DNA of 64,000 nucleotides, taken from Fasciolopsis buskii (taxonomy: Eukaryota; Platyhelminthes; Trematoda; Plagiorchiida; Fasciolidae). Shown piece by piece: positions 38,485 through 51,600 of the stretch. The notes under the pieces were generated by a model. It did not search any database. It was not told the DNA's origin and worked only from the letters and a program-made list of their open reading frames with translations. The DNA lies in NCBI GenBank assembly GCA_008360955.1, contig LUCM01003444.1, forward strand, positions 57,715 through 121,714, given 5' to 3'. Each line of letters opens with the position of its first letter. Position 1 is the first letter of the stretch. The position numbers and the translations under genes were made by a program.

Positions 38485-38668
38485 ACTCAAAGCCCTTGAT
38501 GGCCAAGCAGATAAGGTCGTGACGTTTGAACGCGAAGTTCGCGGGCTCGAATCATCCCACCACCGGTCAACTTCCCCACTTGGTAGCCCTCTGTTGGCCG
38601 CGGCTTCCTTCCTGAAAAGTGATGTACATTGCTGCTTCAATAATAAAGGAAGTAAAAGATAAAAAGGT
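38485..38668 (+). mobile_element. SINE A copy (tRNA-derived), inserted among LINE copies
   Basis: The tRNA-like head contains gatggccaagcagataagg (A box region) and gcgggctcgaatcatcc (B box). The body caacttccccacttggtagc and ggccgcggcttccttcctg follows, then the tail aataataaaggaagtaaaag with A-rich end. It ends exactly where the RTE copy at 38669 begins. Confidence 0.85.
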
Positions 38669-40243
38669 CGCTGATGTACCCATTTTTAAAAAGGGCACAC
38701 AGATTGACTAGCAATCGTTAGTTTAATTCCGATAGTTACTAGGGTCTTAAATTCGATAATGTCGCGCCGTTTGACACCGATTCGATTGAGCAACGTCCGT
38801 GAACAGCAGGCCTGTTTTCGTCCAGGTTGAGGTTGCCTCGATCAAATATTCGCTCTTCGGCAGTTATTCAAAACGCGTCGCACACCGCCGCCGCCCTACG
38901 GTTATGTTCTTTCTCGAATTGAAAGGTGCGTTGAACTCAGTGGATCGAACAGTGATATTCAGTGCTCACCACCGGAAGGGCATGCCGACGAACTTCGTAA
39001 ACCTGTTGCAAGCATTGTACTCGCATACCTATGGTCGCGTTAGGGTATACGGTGAACTGTCAAGTTCATTCGAAACGACTAGCAGCGTTCGACAAGGATG
39101 TCTCATCTCTCGATTCTTGTTCGACTTCTTCATGGACGAGGTGGTGGGAGGTGCTTTGGGAGAGCTCTCGGTTGTAGGAGTCGAACCGGGAAGTGGAGCG
39201 GAGCTATGTGACCTAGATTACACAGGCGACGTCGTGTCTTTTTCGAGTCTGCGGACCATGCACAACAAGCACTAAGTAGACTGTCGAGATCGGTTGCTCG
39301 GTTAGTCATGTGCTTTGCAAAGTGCTGTCACAGGACTGGGCTGCAGCAGTGCCAAACTTGGTGCTACGCGGAGAGGAACTGATGATTGTGAACCGTTTCA
39401 CCTACCTTGGTAGCTGTGTCGAAAGATGGTAGCTTGGGATTGGAGGTAAACTCGTGTATATCAAAGGCTCGAGCAGCTTACGCTGGACTGGAGCACTTGT
39501 GGCGTCGGCCTGGTATTTCAATGAAGTTAAAAGGTCGTGTGTACTGCGCTGCAGTGCGCTCAATTCTGTTGTACGGTTGCGAGACGTGGAGTATGCGTGT
39601 GGGCGATGTTCGTCGGTTGGAGGTTTTCGGCCATCGATGTCTACGTAGTATGGCTAGGATTGGATGGAGTGACCGCGTGAGTAACATAGAGGTTAGGAAT
39701 CTGGTATTGGGTGCCACTTCTGAGAATAGCTTGTTTCAGCGTATGAAACTTAGTAGACTACGCTGGTTGGGTCACGTGTTGTGTGTCGAACACTCGTCTC
39801 CCATACCATGCTCTATTCTATGTTCTTCCCAAGGAATGGAAGAAGCCATGTGGAGGCCAATAGATGACGTGGCAAGGTGGAATGAGAAAATGTACACCGA
39901 ACTTAGGTAAAGTAGGTGTCTCACGTCTTCGTGGTTGGGGTCCGAAAGTCTCGTTAACTAGCTGGCTGGAGACACTGAAGGATATGGCAATGAGCCGTGA
40001 ACAGTGGCAATCATTTCATTTTATACCGAATCAGAATGATTGAAAACACGTGCGTTTGTACAGTGAGACTGTGTTCCGTATGTTGGCTAGTGTAGCTTTA
40101 TCTTTTCCCGCCTGTATAGGTCCACTCCCTGTTCCCCTTCGACATTCACCCTTTTTATAGAAACGTGTGACTCTAGGGAAAGGCAGCGGTCAGTGAGTCT
40201 TGTCCCTGTTGTTTAACGCTGAACGATGATGGTGATGATGATG
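38669..40243 (+). mobile_element. RTE-like LINE, reverse transcriptase to 3' end (defective)
   Basis: Begins mid reverse transcriptase with VADVPIFKKGTQ and continues with FFLELKGALNSVDR (motif A), SVRQGCLISRFLFDFF (motif B) and DLDYTGDVVSF. In the last, the catalytic YADD has become YTGD, so the enzyme would be inactive. A frameshift follows near 39280, then GLEVNSCISKARAAYAGLEH, LLYGCETWSMRVGDVRRLEV, RLRWLGHVL and, in another frame, SRLRGWGPK to a stop at about 40041. The 3' UTR contains aggcagcggtcagtgag and ends in a short GAT repeat (40225-40243), as expected for RTE-type elements. The LINE call is sure; RTE is inferred from the tail and word order. Confidence 0.9.
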
Positions 40244-40244
40244 C

Positions 40245-42355
40245 TCATGCGTCCATTGTGACATTACATCGTCTGTCAAATTCACCTGACAAAACCCTCC
40301 ACCGTTCTCAAGGTATATTTTGGCGTCATAATCCAGCCGACTGGAACAGTTTCCGCGATTTCTTCGCTTCTTACAAATGGAGTGACTGTTTCTTTACTTC
40401 AAACTTCTCCACGCCCGTTTTAAAATTTGCCAGCATTGTTCCTCAATGGGTGAATCTTTTCATCCCACACTTTTCCAAACCAGGAATTTTCCGAGTCGTT
40501 TAATCACACACGCGATTGTGCTGTACGTTTGACACGCTCAACGCTTCGCCGATGGAGCAATTCACTTACTTCCGCCTCTTTTACCGCTTCGTGCAAGCTT
40601 GGAACGAGTGTTCAGCAACTATACAGATAATTAAACTACGGTTCCTTCGCTGCAAAGCAAAACACTTACTCTTATCCGCCCCCCGGCAGCCGAACGTTTT
40701 GGTTATTCGCTAAGGCCGTCTCCCGCAGCTTCTGCCCTTCCGGTTTCCTTCCCATTTATAATTGCTCTGGTGATCTTGTTTGTGAACCACACGAGACAGC
40801 TGAAGTTTTGCTTCATGGTTTGCCTGCAAGTTCACCTGCTTCCTGACCCACGTTTAACACTAGCGCTGGGAAGATCCGCCAGGCACTTGGTCCTCTGGAC
40901 TTGTGCAAACTACCCGGTCCGGAGGTTATTTTGTCCATCGTCCTTAAAATGAGTGCCTCTGGGTTTTCTCTTTCACATCGCCCCTTTTGTCTCTTCCTCA
41001 AACTCTCTACCTTTTCAACCTCTTAAAACCCGCCGTTATTTGCTCACCACAAACCCAGTGATTCTGCTGACCATAAGAGCTGCCGTCCGATTTCCTTCAC
41101 ATCTGTTATTTCAAAAGTATTTGAAACTGTCATCTTCAACCAACTGCGTTTCCTTTTCAAACGCGAAAGACTATTGAGCGACCGCCAATAAGGTTTCCGA
41201 TCTCGCCATTCAACGGGCGATCTACTGGCACTCGTCTCATACTTCTGGTCTGCTTTACTGAACAACCATAGGGAAACATACTTGGTCTCGCTCGACATTT
41301 CTTAGGCTTTCGACTGAATCTGGAAATGTCATCTGACGAAACTACCCATGTTCGGTTCCTTTCCATCTCTCCTATCGCGGATGTAAAGTTTTTTAAGTAA
41401 AAAATCATCTCTGTCCAAATTGACGGACTCCTGTTCAAACCATTTCCTGTAAATGTTGGCGTTCTTCAAAGTTCAGCACGTGCTGCCACCTTTTTTCTTT
41501 TACTCTTATTGCCTTCAGTCCACTACCTCCAACCCAATCCATTCTTTTGCCGATGATGCCATGCAAGCACCAATATCATTCGTGACCGTCTTGTCGCCAG
41601 TGCAACTCTAAACTCCGATCGTAAACGCATCTCTTCCTGCTTCCAAAGCCTCTCATCGTTCAGTTCCCTTGAAGTGTCGTTCTTTCATCTCACATCTGTC
41701 TTTCTGGTCATTTATTTTGAGTTCCACAGACTCTTTCTATTTTTGCCTTATCCGCAAGTCCTTCATTATAGTGGTCTTCCTTCATGTTTGAGCTTGCTCC
41801 TCGCGCTGCGCGTAAATATTCTTCGTTTCCCCTTTCCGCTGCGAGTGTTTCTTTACCCCGACTGATTTCATTCTGTTATGCCAACCTCAATTCCGCCCCG
41901 CACTAGAATATTGACCTTTCGTCAAAAGGTCATCCGGCTGATCGGCGGTCCTTCACCAACAGCCACTTTACAATCACTGGCCCATCGTCGAGCATTTGCT
42001 TCTTTACCCCTTTTCTACCATTATTTCTTTGGCTTTTGTTATTCGGAACTTGCTTCAGCATTTCCTCTTCTTGTAGCCTTTTCTCGTCTTTCTTGAAGAC
42101 AGTCAGCTGGCTACCGTTATCATGTTTCTGTTGCTCGGTACTATTCTTCGTTTTTCTAGTCTTCTTTTTTCCTGAGCTTCCAAACTATGGAGCACTTCCA
42201 CTATCCGTATTCCCATGCACTTACACTGTTTCACTCCTCAAAACCAAAATCAGTAAAAGAACCGGTTCCTTCCACTTCCCCTTATTACAGTATTTCTTCT
42301 GACCATGAGGTTTACCCCTGGTGTAGTATTTCACTTTATATGTAATAAAAAGGAT
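40245..42355 (+). mobile_element. CR1-like LINE, reverse transcriptase and C-terminus (defective)
   Basis: Order of landmarks: the linker words ADWNSFRDFFASYKW (about 40340), SCRPISFTSVISKVFET (about 41080), GFRSRHSTGDLLALVSYF (about 41190), motif A 'YLVSLDIS*AFD' with an in-frame stop (about 41280), motif C FADDAM (about 41545), RPALEY (about 41895) and GPSPTATLQSLAHRRAFASL (about 41945). It ends with a 3' tract taataaaaaggataaaaaa. At least three frames are needed to read it. The endonuclease half is absent; the element starts right where an RTE copy ends. Non-LTR retrotransposon, no longer functional. Confidence 0.9.
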
Positions 42356-42573
42356 AAAAAAACTGGACCTCTCCCCACCCGTATTCCCACCGTAGGATTT
42401 TTGTAAATCGCCTAAATTCCCTTTGCAGTGGCCACACTGACAACGTTTTTACTCATGTGATCTTTGATTATTCTGATGTTGTTCGGTGAAGTTGAATCTG
42501 ATTCCAACTGGTTTGGAATACTTGCCATTTTCCATTTTCAAGTAATCGAGCGCAGTCATTTGCCCCTTTTCAG

Positions 42574-42651
42574 TCACAGAATGTCCGCTATACAACGACT
42601 ACAGAATGAGATCAATAGTTTCTTTAAGGAACATGGCGTTTCTTTTAAGTG
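42574..42651 (+). CDS. THADA: THADA exon 1 of those found (phase 1 in, phase 1 out)
   Basis: The exon follows a pyrimidine-rich acceptor (cccctttt-cag) and ends at a perfect gtaagt donor. It encodes 25 full codons, including MRSIVSLRNMAFLLS. A second frame is also open (starting at the ATG at 42581), but only the chosen frame continues without a stop into the next exon. Because it enters in phase 1, it is not the first coding exon. Confidence 0.65.
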
Positions 42652-45600
42652 GTAAGTTTTTGATGCGTACATGATCAAAATACGATATATAGGGACACCC
42701 ATTCGCCAGACAATGCCAGTTCACTTATTTTAGCTGCCCACGCGAGGCTACCGTCTACTAATTTACGGCTAGCATTGCTAGACAACGTCACCCGAAGAAA
42801 AGTTGGTAAGTGGGTTCCTAAATTCAATGCGGTCTGGACAAAATAGACGTATTCCTTCCTCTTGTGGACTCACTGGATTTCGGTTAGTAATACTTTACTG
42901 TGATCCTGTATTTCTACAGTAATACATCTCCTGGTGTCAGATTTTTCTGAACTGGTTAAGTGAGGATTGTTGCTGTTGATATTCAGACTCTAAAAAGACA
43001 TTTAAATTCAGAGAAAATATCCGTTCTGACGGATCTATGTTTGTGTGCACAGCTGCTGAGCTTCTTTCTTGCCAAGTCGTCCACGTTTTCGGAAAACTCT
43101 CTGCGTGATTTGTTTGATCCCCTGAATTTCAGTCTGAGTAAGTTGGGTCAATTAATCTTCTGATCTAAAACGCAGAAAAATTCACAACAATCGATTGTCT
43201 CATAGCATGCTCCACATTGCTCGTCTCTGTCGCACAGTGGCAGGCCCGTGGCGAGTGTTCGCAGCTGGTTTGTACACAGTTATTTGTTTTTCACTCAGCC
43301 ATCTCCCACAGTTTCTTAGCTATCTCCGTGGAGAGTCACTTGGTGAAACCACGATAACTTCTTCATACAATATTCTAACGCGAGAGGTACTGGAAGATAA
43401 TGCACGACATGTTCCAAAATTAGCGCTTGTTCATTCTTTTCTCCGGATGTCGTCTGACGAATTGTGGATTCCCAGTCTTCACGAAACCGGTGCCCTCCCT
43501 GCATTGGTTTTGGAGTTATACTTTGTTCAGAATCCTCATTTACATACTATAAATACACTTGAGGTTTCTACTTTACTGTTCCTGTCCAAAATAGGGCAAC
43601 TCCTGAGTTCTCGTTGCAAGTGAGTGAAACTAGTTCAAATGCATCTTCCAGTGTTTGTTGTTCACAGTGCGAAGTCCGATTGAGAAAGTTGTTCATTTTC
43701 TCCCTCGAACTAAAAGAATCAACCATACCGGTAAACTGTATCTGGACAATGTTATCAAACATTCACAGGTCATTCGTCACGCCTGCTTGGATATTTGTAC
43801 TCATGTAATAAGTGCTCATTTTGCCCACTGTACAGGTAAATTGTCTCTTGCCGAAGATCCATATTCTTAATTCCGATTGGTAGTTTGCTCCCCCACTGGT
43901 GTAACCGGTTCGTGTGCGACCGTATTCGATTTCCTCGCTGCAATAGCATCCTCCTCGTGGTACACGTCAGGCACATTGGCTTTTCTTTCGCGTGCGTTGA
44001 ACACAATTTTGTCAAAAACCGGACTTTGTACACAGCGGGTGCTTGAATGTCTTTCAGATATTTTGGAGCCGTGCGATGCCGAAACAAGTCATACGAATTC
44101 GGCAAAATCGGTGGCTTCACAATTGATTTGTTGCGCATCAGACCCTTCCCTTGGTTTATACGTGAGTTATATTATTTGTGAGGGAAACTGTATGAGTTTA
44201 CTTGAAGATTAATATTTTAAGACCATGATCTTTTTGATTACATTAATGGAACATGAATGTTGTGAGTGGAACATGTCTTACAGGATTAAAGGCTCACCAT
44301 TTTTGGCAACTGTAAAACTTGAAATTCTACAATACTGCATATAGTCTGCGTAGGTCAGGTGTGTTCCTAAGCCGGGCCATAACGAATCCCCGTCTCCTAC
44401 TTTGTGATAAACATTCAGGTATAGTCGCTGGACGACCAACACGGCAACGTAATCTGAGTAATGGCAAATTGCTGTTTGCAGATATGTGGTCACATATAGC
44501 ATAAATGATCCTTTCTCATTACTGAGCATTAAAGATTAGGTGAAATCTTTTTCGAAAGAAAAACAATCAAATTCGTTCGGACATCAGAGCGCTGTTAAAC
44601 CTGGACTATTTTCCCCTCGTTTTTCTAGGTTTCAGATATGTATGTTCAAATCGCCGCCAAATTATTTTCGGAAAACATGGAATTATTTGAACAGTGGTTC
44701 TACTGTCTTGTCCACATGTCAAATTTGGATTACGAGACGTACTCGGCAGTCCTTAATCAGGTGAGTTAGATTTTCGATTTCGGTCTTTGCATCCGTTCAC
44801 ATTACACAGACGTGGTCCGATTTTGGTGGAAGAAAAATCATTAAACCATTGAGAAATAAAAACATTTCGAAACCAAAAATACTCGACTGGGGCATTCAGC
44901 CATATCGTTCAAGGTATACAACCATCGCATTGGATGATCTTATGGATTCCAACGCGGTGATCTGTCTAGTAGACGCGATCGGGACAGTCTACCGGCTGGG
45001 ATCCTTTTACTAATGTTTGCTCAATTAGAGAAATCGTTTTACGATGAGAGGACAAATGTCCAAAATTCAGGATTTTTCTCCCATTTTCGTCCGAACAATT
45101 GAGAGCTGGGACAAGACAGAAGAAAGGGATCAGGAAAAACAAACAAACAACGAGACCCAAATCTGGGCGTGATATTTACCTCCGTGAATGTATTGAATCG
45201 TGACTGTTTATCCGTGGAGAATCATATAAACTTCCCTTTTTCTATATTTGTCCCGGAACGAACACGTTATTAGGCTTTTGCTAATCGTTTTTTTATTTGA
45301 AATTCGTTCGTCTGAGTATTCGAGTTTGGGCACAGGGGTGCCACATGGAATGAAGTGGATAGTCAAGAACGATAGTCGATGTTTCTCTTTTCTCAAAGTT
45401 CGCAGTTGTTGGGAGGGCGGGATTTAGAAACTCTGCCACTAGGTGCTAGATGTTCTATCCATGCTCTGTCTTCCCGTCAATCCGGAAACGGATATGAGCA
45501 CACTTAAAATTGCGCGCGGTCAACTCGGTCTCGTCGACCAAGGGACTGTACTTTGCTGATTTTTCCGTTTGTTCGACTGCAGTCCATTCTAGTGGAACGC

Positions 45601-48600
45601 TGCTAGGCGCAGGAGGGTGCTAGGTGAGCCGATGTCGCTTTTTATGACAAGTTTGCTTCTACCGGAAGCATCCTGTGGTAGAGACAAACCTGGATGAGGC
45701 ATATGTTATCATTTTTCCCGCATAGAGCTGCATTTTTAGGGTATTTTGAAGTGGATGATATTTTATATACTTCACGGGTAGAAATTATCATATTGTACAT
45801 CTAGGTTGGTGTTTGTATCGCCCATGGACATTCCACAATGCCATATAAACAGTAGTGCTCATCTGACTTCGAACCTGTGTTGGTGGACCACCAACAAATG
45901 TGAAGTTATGTTCTTCCTCGTTCTTCTCTTTCGGTAGCAGGTGCGCTGGTCGTTCCATTTCCGCGCTCCGTTTCCTTACGGCCACACAGTTAGGCGAGCT
46001 TACAGTTCCGTTGCGGTGTACAAATACTGGCTTATGTCCGTGTCATCACATCTGTAATGTTACTGTGTGTTAGTGTCTCGGGCCGCAGTCTGTGTCGTTT
46101 TGCATCCGGTACCTATGAACGCTCTCTTATTGTGTGAGGTCCACCGGCCCCTGTTCCATTTTGTTACCTTGCAGGGCATCGCTCAGTCGTGTCTGTTATT
46201 GTGCTATTGTATGGCATCTAGCGTTAATTTCTTTTGTGTGAAAATTATGTGCAGATTTGTCCATCAGGGCGACAGTTACATATCGTTCTGTCTCCGCTAA
46301 GTAGCCAAGTTAGTCGTAATCATCGGGAACGACCACGACACCCGTTAAACGCACGCTTCGGAGTAGGCCGGTCAGTCCCCGTAGAGCTCGTCAATATTCC
46401 CAGGGCACAAACATTGGCACGACAAAAGAACAACGATGCTGCAGTCTACTGCTATTGGCATGTACAAAACTGTCCAACCAAACTGCACACAGGTGACTGT
46501 TGACTGTGATCTTACCTAATAATGCGCGCTCGGCTCTCTTGTTCAGTAATCTAGACACTCGCATGACCAATACCACTGGAACTTGGATCACTTGAGGGAA
46601 GCGAGAGAACCAGTCCGCAAGACAACAGGAGTGGTTGGTTGGAAGCCTATTTACTTGGATGAATTATTTTTCCATTCGATTTTCCGATTGAGTTGCCAAC
46701 TCAAGTCAACCTCCAAGCTGGTGGACCGGGAGACCATTTCGTTAGGCTTCTGCCCATTCACCTTTCAGGGATTATTGAATTTTCGGCTTGAGGTAAGCCA
46801 TCCTATGTGGCTCGTTGGGCCATAGAGGCATGCAAGCCGTCACACACCACGTGTAGCCTCATTGTAGCGGCCACAATCTTACCGTGTATTGTTTTTTTTT
46901 CTCAGCTTTCAGATCGCATTTACTTATCCGATAAATTCTAGGATCCGAACCATCGATCTTCTTCCGTTGCCTTGTGAATGCTTCTACAAAATTCTGTCAT
47001 AACAATAACAGACGCCCGTGGGCCAGTCGTTTTTCACTGCTAATCTGGCAGAAAATTCATTGGATCGAGTAGAATCTTCACCAGCCCGGTTATTGTACCG
47101 TTTTTCAATACGTGTTATAACCTAACGAACAACCTAATCAGTTTGGAAAATAACATCATCACCTTCCCACTTCAACAACAATGATGTCGATCTTCGTTTT
47201 TTCTTTTTTGTACGCAGTATCTCCTGCCGAAACTGGTCGCGGCTAATCCGCAATTCCTAGTACACATTTTGGAATCCCCGTCGCATGGTATGTTAGACTA
47301 CTTCCGCCTACTCCCTTTTTTCCGACCGTATTCTTCCGCAAAAACAAAATGATGACATTTCTAGCCTCAGTCTTCACTTTCCTTTCGGTATTCATGTATT
47401 CAAATTTAGCTACAGTGTATTCGGATTTGTCTACTAAGGATGCGTTTTTCTGTGTAAACCGTCACTCGACCAACTTCTGCCATTTCATTTGGTTTGGTAA
47501 TGATCAGCACGCTTGCAATATTAGTTACATGTCCATCCTGTGCCAAATTGGTCTTCATTCAGAACCGGATGCTTGATTTTCAGCCATCTGACACAAACTT
47601 CAATCACAAAACTATTCAACATGGCCGATCGACAACAACATGAAGGTGGTACTCATCAGCTCGTGACCGTGTACACTACCGAACCGCTAAACATCCAGTA
47701 TGTTTGACTCTGGATTACTCAATAGGGCGAATTGGACGAATAAAGGGGAAACTCAAAAGACTAAATGTCTTTGTACTTTTTGATTTGCGTGTAAGGTAAG
47801 ATTGCCGGAAATGTTGACAACCATATGATTAGTGCTGTCGTGGTCAATCGTGTGTCCGAAATCGATTCTGGACAAATAAATCATAACATGAGTGTAGTAA
47901 TCGGTGCTGTAGTGAACTCAATCGGAGAAGGAATAAAAGAAGAACATTGACGAATATCGTTGCTGATTGGAGCGGGGAGGAGCGAAGGCGGGCAATCCAA
48001 CCGGTGAAGTTGACTTTTGGACGTGAGGCTCGCGGATTTGGCTTTTCCTAGTGTGGGCCAGTTACCTACTTGACAGTCTACAGTTGAATGCAGCTCCGTT
48101 ACTTTTTTCTGTCATTAATAAAGGAATGAAAAAAGGTAATAGAGGATTGACATAAGACCCGCGTAAAACAAGTGGAACCATCATTTTGCCTTAGCTAACT
48201 GCCAACCTCCTTGGCTTAGGACTAATTATCTAATATGCTAGAGTGTAGATTTTTCCGTTTAATTCTGAGCAATGTGAAGGAACGCCTCTCAGATTTACAA
48301 GGGGTAAAATGAAATAAATGTTTGTACCTCCCAACCATTGTCAATATTTCATTGGTGTTATCTCCGATTTTATCTCATTTGCAGGCGACTGTCCGACGGC
48401 ACTTCCGCTGATTTTGGCTTGTTATAGATTCCTGTTACGGCCTGAGACACCGGCCAGATTTCGCAAGCATGTTGAGTCGATCGCTCCAAACCGGGATCTG
48501 ATGCTTGACGCTCTAACTGCACGTGATGTCCAGGTAGGTCTCATCTAACCTACACGTTTCTAGAATAAAAATGAGAGACAGAGCAGGTTAGAACTTAGTT

Positions 48601-51600
48601 GTTGTGAGAATGGACCGTCTTTTGGTTATTGAGTTCTGGAGGTACATGGTTGTTTAAAAATAAATGCAACATGGTGCTAAAATATTGATACCAGTTGAAT
48701 CATCTGGGGATGACAATACAGATTGTCCTTTGTATTATGTTCAGGCCGCAGTAGGCCAGCGAAGGCGAGAACTTCACAAGCTGTGGGTTCCCATAAATAT
48801 CATAGCCGCAAAATATTGAGTGTTAGGGAATCAGATATCTCAATAGGTCAGGCGTGTTAATCACCTGGGCTTTGACAGCCAGAGCGATCAGTTTTATCAG
48901 TAGGATTTCGATCTAAGTATTTCAACGCGATCATCACTCATGACTTTTTATATTCGGACCATGATTTCTCCCAAGCATTACTCCAATCTGGTGGGAATAT
49001 CGGGTTAGCAGCGACGAAGTGCGTGGTCGTATATTGAGTGGAGGGATAGTCTTCCTCTGACTGGGCTAATTTTCATCTTCGGTGGCTCGGATGACTGCTT
49101 TGTGTATGCCTCCCAGTCGTTTATCTTTACGTACTGTTTTTCCACGTGCTGGACAAAGCTGGAATACGAAACGCGGTAGGCAGGCTGTGACTTGGTTTAC
49201 AGGTATGAAGAAGTTAGCTTCGGTTTTGGCCCCGGTTGGTGCTTCGCGCCTTCCTGGTTGGGGTCCAAGACATGAGGATTGTTGTTAGCTATAGAGGCTG
49301 AATGATATCACTCAGAATTGAATTCTATGGCACAAAAAAGCCGTATGGCCTGCCTGCAAAAACTCCGAAAACAATTTTTAAAAATCACGAAAAATATACT
49401 TTGGAAATACCAGGAACAAAGCTTGTCGTCTTGTTTATTATATTCCTCTCAAATGCTCGTTCCCTGCCTAGTCTTTTTACTTGTTATCGTTGCATTGTTG
49501 GTATCATGCTTGTTCTCATTCTGATTCTACTGAACATTTCCTCACTCCTCCTCAAGAAGCATTCCGCATTGTAGTCAAGTTCTCACTATCTTGCGAAATC
49601 TGACGCCACTTCTATGAACCCGTTATAAATTTGTGCGGTCAACCATTCCAACGCTTACGGTCAATTTTCCAGTTGTACCCAGCTGTGTAAAAGTGGATGC
49701 GGGGGTAATGGATATCGAGTCATCATACCGGTAGCCTGGTTAAAGGTCAATACAGTTATGGCGAAATGGCATCGACGATATCATTAGATGAACAGTCAGA
49801 TGGTAACGGTCGACCGAATTGATGAATAGACTAGGTGGTCAATCAGTAGTGATGGTAGAAAACCAATACAAATTTGTTTTGGAGTGAGAGATGGAATTTC
49901 GTCTTCCTGGCTTGGTTGTCGTCATTGGATTAAGTGGAAATGGGAACGACCAGCTGGAGATCGAATCGGTTGACTACTACTCACGAGTCGATAAGGAAAT
50001 AGACATCGTCAATAACCGTATCTTTAAGATTCTTGGGTATGCTGTCTCTTGCATTGTGGTTAAAAGGAAGATTAGTAAATTGACAACTAACATCGCCTTT
50101 ATTGGTTATTTAGATAAAATTCTGAACGCTGATCGGATATTTACCGACGCGGTTTCCTGAAAGTGTAGAGAAATCGAAAAACTCGTGAATCGAAACGTAC
50201 CACTTGAATGCTTGTCAGTAGGTAGAGGTGGTGCAGCGTGAGAAACCCCAATGGTGTGCATCATTGTGTGTACTTCATCCCACTATGTTGGAGCGCAATG
50301 TATTCATTTAGCCTTAAAACGTGTCTAGTTTTTGGCATATGTACAGTGCCAATCTTCCAACGTATACAGTTGCTTGTTTCTCCAAAGACTCCTTTTCAAC
50401 TCGACATTTTTACGTTCATCGGGAATTCCAATCGATTTTATGGTCTAGATTCTTTTGCACCAGAGTTTTACCGAAATCTTCCCCCCTGGATTATACATTT
50501 TTTCGTTCTCGATGTTTTTTTTAACTTGCCGAGTTTAATGTGGAAACACTGATGTGTGTAGGGCGAAAGGTGCGTTCACCTGGTGCACGGGAGATCGTAA
50601 TCATCGATGTTTGTTATATCCAAGACATTTCAATTTAGGACTAGGATTATCATTCAAATGATATCCCGTCCAATTTTTCCGTGAAGCATCATCTGAGCCT
50701 TTCTGGGGACATTAAGGTTGCGGCCTCTGGTCTTGTTGGTGTTGCTATGGTTCTCGTTTGAAGAGCTGATACCCCACTGGTTGTATTGATGCACTCTCTT
50801 CAGCCCTGAGCACACGTACATCTTCACTAAGATATCCGTTTGCTTTGATGAGCGCTCAAGACGCATGAAGGGGGAGTGGTTAAACTGCGATAAACTGTCC
50901 GACCTCACCTACTGATTAGTCTTCCAGAACGTACTAGCTTTCGTGAACCTGTGATCTGTGACACTTATATCATCAGATTTTCCTTTTAATGCAAGATGAA
51001 CTGTACCGTGGTTCGTAGTGTTCTACTTTGCGTAAATGAGACCTGGTCTCTCTGCTTTGAGATTAATCGACGCCTTCCTGTACCGGACCACTGATGTCCC
51101 CAAAGTATTGCTTGAGTCTAGCGGGAAAATTGGGGAAGCAGTGTCTAGATACGTTGTCGTGCGTTAGGTGCAGGTAATCGTCCTCTGATTGAGGCACATT
51201 TGCATGTGCCTACTTTTCGGTTTTCTTTCTGTGCACGTTCTGGGCTAAGCTTGCAAAAGTGACACGGTGATCAGATTATGAGGCTTCGGTTTTGACGTCG
51301 GCTAATGCTTCCCGCCTTCTTGGCCGGGTCCGAAACAAAGTCTCTGACAGAGAAAAGCCTCAGAACCACATTCATTGGCGCAAATCTTGTATGACCTCCC
51401 AAAAAACTAGTGTTCCATAGCGGGAACAAAAACGGGTATGGAAAAGACTAACAAAGTCACTTATCTTATTGTTTTTTCTCCATTTCTTGGGCAGTTTTCG
51501 TGAAGTTTTATTCTAATGTTGCTTTAGCACCTGTACGCCACCGAATTTTCGGTGAAATTGCTTACAAACACGCATTGACGTCAAATTTCTGATTATGCAA

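Noticed and set aside
42464..42655. 63-codon frame starting upstream and running through THADA exon 1 in another frame
   Set aside because: It reads MSAIQRLQNEINSFFKEHG and looks plausible, but joining it to exon 2 gives a stop after eight codons; the other frame continues.
44818..44918. Exon-like open stretch with acceptor cattacacag and donor aggtatac after THADA exon 8
   Set aside because: It has compatible splice phase, but the family protein continues directly from exon 8 (AVLNQ) into exon 9 (YLLPKL). The stretch is basic, unrelated to the family, and would be an insertion in the middle of a conserved block.
46738..46792. Possible micro-exon ending at gtaagc before THADA exon 9
   Set aside because: Good splice sites and phase 0, but adding it would break the same conserved block; no other support.
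48000..48130. Fourth SINE A copy
   Set aside because: Only the final attaataaaggaatgaa and a loose B-box-like word match; below the standard used for the other copies.
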